A stretch of 64,000 nt of DNA, from NCBI RefSeq assembly GCF_947488515.1, contig NZ_CANKZF010000001.1, positions 806,001 through 870,000 of the forward strand, given 5' to 3'. Within the stretch, counting starts at the first letter, position 1, and each line of letters starts with the position of its first letter. Both the position numbers and the translations under genes were made by a program. Shown here in pieces: positions 63,273 to 64,000 of the stretch. The notes beneath the pieces are model-generated. The model saw nothing but the letters and a program-made list of their open reading frames with translations, was not told the DNA's origin and did no database searches. This DNA comes from an uncultured Nocardioides sp. (GTDB lineage: Bacteria; Actinomycetota; Actinomycetes; Propionibacteriales; Nocardioidaceae).

Positions 63273-63872
63273 ATGTTCCAGGTTGCTCTCACCGGTCTGC
63301 TCACCGGACTCGCCCTCATCGTCGCCATCGGCGCACAGAACGCGTTCCTCCTGCGTCAGGGGATCCGCGGCGAGCACGTCCTGCCGATCGTGCTGACCTG
63401 CCTGGTCTCGGACGTCGTCGCGATCACCGCGGGTGTGGCCGGCCTGGGGGTCGTGCTCGAGCGCTGGCCCGGGATCCTTCCGGTGGCCCAGCTGCTCGGC
63501 GGGCTCTACCTCATCGCCTTCGGCGTGCACGCAGCGATGCGCGCGTGGCGACCGGCGGCGCTCGAGGAAGGCGAGTCGACGTCGCTCACCGTCGGCCGGG
63601 CGGTGCTCCTGACCCTCGCCCTGACCTGGCTCAACCCGCACTTCTACCTCGACGCCGTGCTCATGCTCGGCACGGTCGCCAACAGCTTCGGCACCGACCG
63701 CTGGTGGTTCCTGACCGGCACCCTCGTCGCGAGCGTGCTCTGGTTCTTCGGCCTGGGCTACGGCGCCCGCCTCCTCCGCGGCCTCTTCGCCCGACCCGGC
63801 GCCTGGCGCGTCCTCGACTCGGGGATCGCCGTGGTGATGGGCACCCTCGGCGTGGGTCTGATCGCGCACTGA
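63273..63872 (+). CDS. lysE: LysE/ArgO-family basic amino-acid exporter
   Basis: 199 residues, six transmembrane helices. The first helix motif VAIGAQNAFLLRQGI and the loop motif TWLNPHFYLDAVLMLG are those of LysE/ArgO. Exports lysine or arginine. Its regulator is divergent and 72 bases away. Confidence 0.93.
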   Translation: MFQVALTGLLTGLALIVAIGAQNAFLLRQGIRGEHVLPIVLTCLVSDVVAITAGVAGLGVVLERWPGILPVAQLLGGLYLIAFGVHAAMRAWRPAALEEGESTSLTVGRAVLLTLALTWLNPHFYLDAVLMLGTVANSFGTDRWWFLTGTLVASVLWFFGLGYGARLLRGLFARPGAWRVLDSGIAVVMGTLGVGLIAH

Positions 63873-63927
63873 GGTCCGCTCACCCGAGCGGAACGGTGTG
63901 ATGCGGGTCCTAAGTCCCGGCATGGAT

Positions 63928-63948
63928 TTACATAGGACTCCTATGTAA
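63928..63948. promoter_or_regulatory. 21-bp perfect palindrome before the last gene
   Basis: TTACATAGGA-C-TCCTATGTAA sits 10 bases upstream of GTG 63959, overlapping where a -10 box would be. A strong repressor operator candidate, similar in type to PadR, TetR or MarR sites. Confidence 0.6.
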
Positions 63949-63958
63949 CTATCGAGGG

Positions 63959-64000
63959 GTGACCACTCCTCCGATCGATCCCGATCCGGCGTTCCACCAG
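63959..64000 (+). CDS. Truncated gene at the window edge
   Basis: GTG 63959, with GAGGGG just before it, opens 14 codons (MTTPPIDPDPAFHQ) that run off the window. The product cannot be recognised. The palindrome just upstream suggests it is tightly regulated, perhaps an efflux transporter or the regulator itself. Confidence 0.4.
   Translation, partial: MTTPPIDPDPAFHQ

Overview
The window is a 64 kb stretch of a GC-rich actinobacterial chromosome. Codon use is uniformly GC-rich and many genes start with GTG. At least a dozen starts lie 6-8 nt after a TANNNT -10 box, so many transcripts are probably leaderless. Gene content (CysM/CysO/Mec, ClpS-DUF2017, oligoribonuclease next to tRNA-His, LTD-containing secreted proteins) fits Nocardioides or a close relative; that placement is inferred. 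I see no insertion sequence, prophage, CRISPR array or replication origin.

Layout. 1-9.7 kb: end of a dynamin-like GTPase gene, a PrsW protease, a giant secreted lamin-tail/calcineurin phosphoesterase, an Xaa-Pro aminopeptidase and an RlmC-like rRNA methyltransferase. 9.7-14.8 kb: three tandem copies of an unrecognised secreted protein, a dicarboxylate/amino-acid symporter, tRNA-Arg, another secreted protein and a tiny membrane protein. 14.8-24.2 kb: adenosine deaminase family protein, a MauE/DsbA-like pair, oligoribonuclease, tRNA-His, a secreted subtilisin with an adjacent TrmB-LuxR regulator, and a FUSC-type membrane protein. 24.3-27.6 kb: a divergent reactive-sulfur cluster with a CsoR/CstR-like repressor and DUF302 protein on one side and a leader peptide, an MBL-rhodanese-rhodanese protein, a TauE exporter and a Cys-rich small protein on the other, with two palindromic operators between them.

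27.6-38.7 kb: universal stress protein, alcohol dehydrogenase, phytoene-desaturase-like flavoprotein, tRNA-Lys, a GPGG membrane peptide, a flavin monooxygenase-acyltransferase fusion, a GroES-like protein, a complete ECF-type CbiMNQO transporter with a perfect match to the nickel regulator (Nur) box, a Bcp peroxiredoxin, an unusual short-variable-arm tRNA-Leu(UAG) and a bile-acid-family symporter. 38.7-53.6 kb corresponds in gene order to the Mycobacterium tuberculosis pncB1-clpS-...-mec-cysO-cysM-...-murI-Rv1339-rph-Ham1 block, here interrupted by a two-component system, a phosphodiesterase/CotH pair, a DUF3152 protease, an MFS transporter and a NUDIX-DUF429 fusion. 53.6-64 kb: a large LuxR-family ATPase regulator, a DUF4242-methyltransferase in-frame fusion, nicotinamidase, DUF1697, a polar amino-acid ABC transporter, an LprG-like lipoprotein, and a divergent LysG-type regulator/LysE exporter. 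The window ends at a 21-bp perfect palindrome before a truncated gene.

Functional themes: NAD salvage (PncB, PncA), sulfur metabolism (CysM-CysO-Mec and the persulfide-type cluster), metal uptake, amino-acid traffic, and a large secretome of largely unknown proteins. The most unusual items are the sulfur cluster (repressor without the copper His, enzyme without one predicted iron ligand, a rhodanese-tail-like leader peptide), the class I tRNA-Leu, the 22-codon relay ORF between cbiQ and cbiO, and the two protein fusions.
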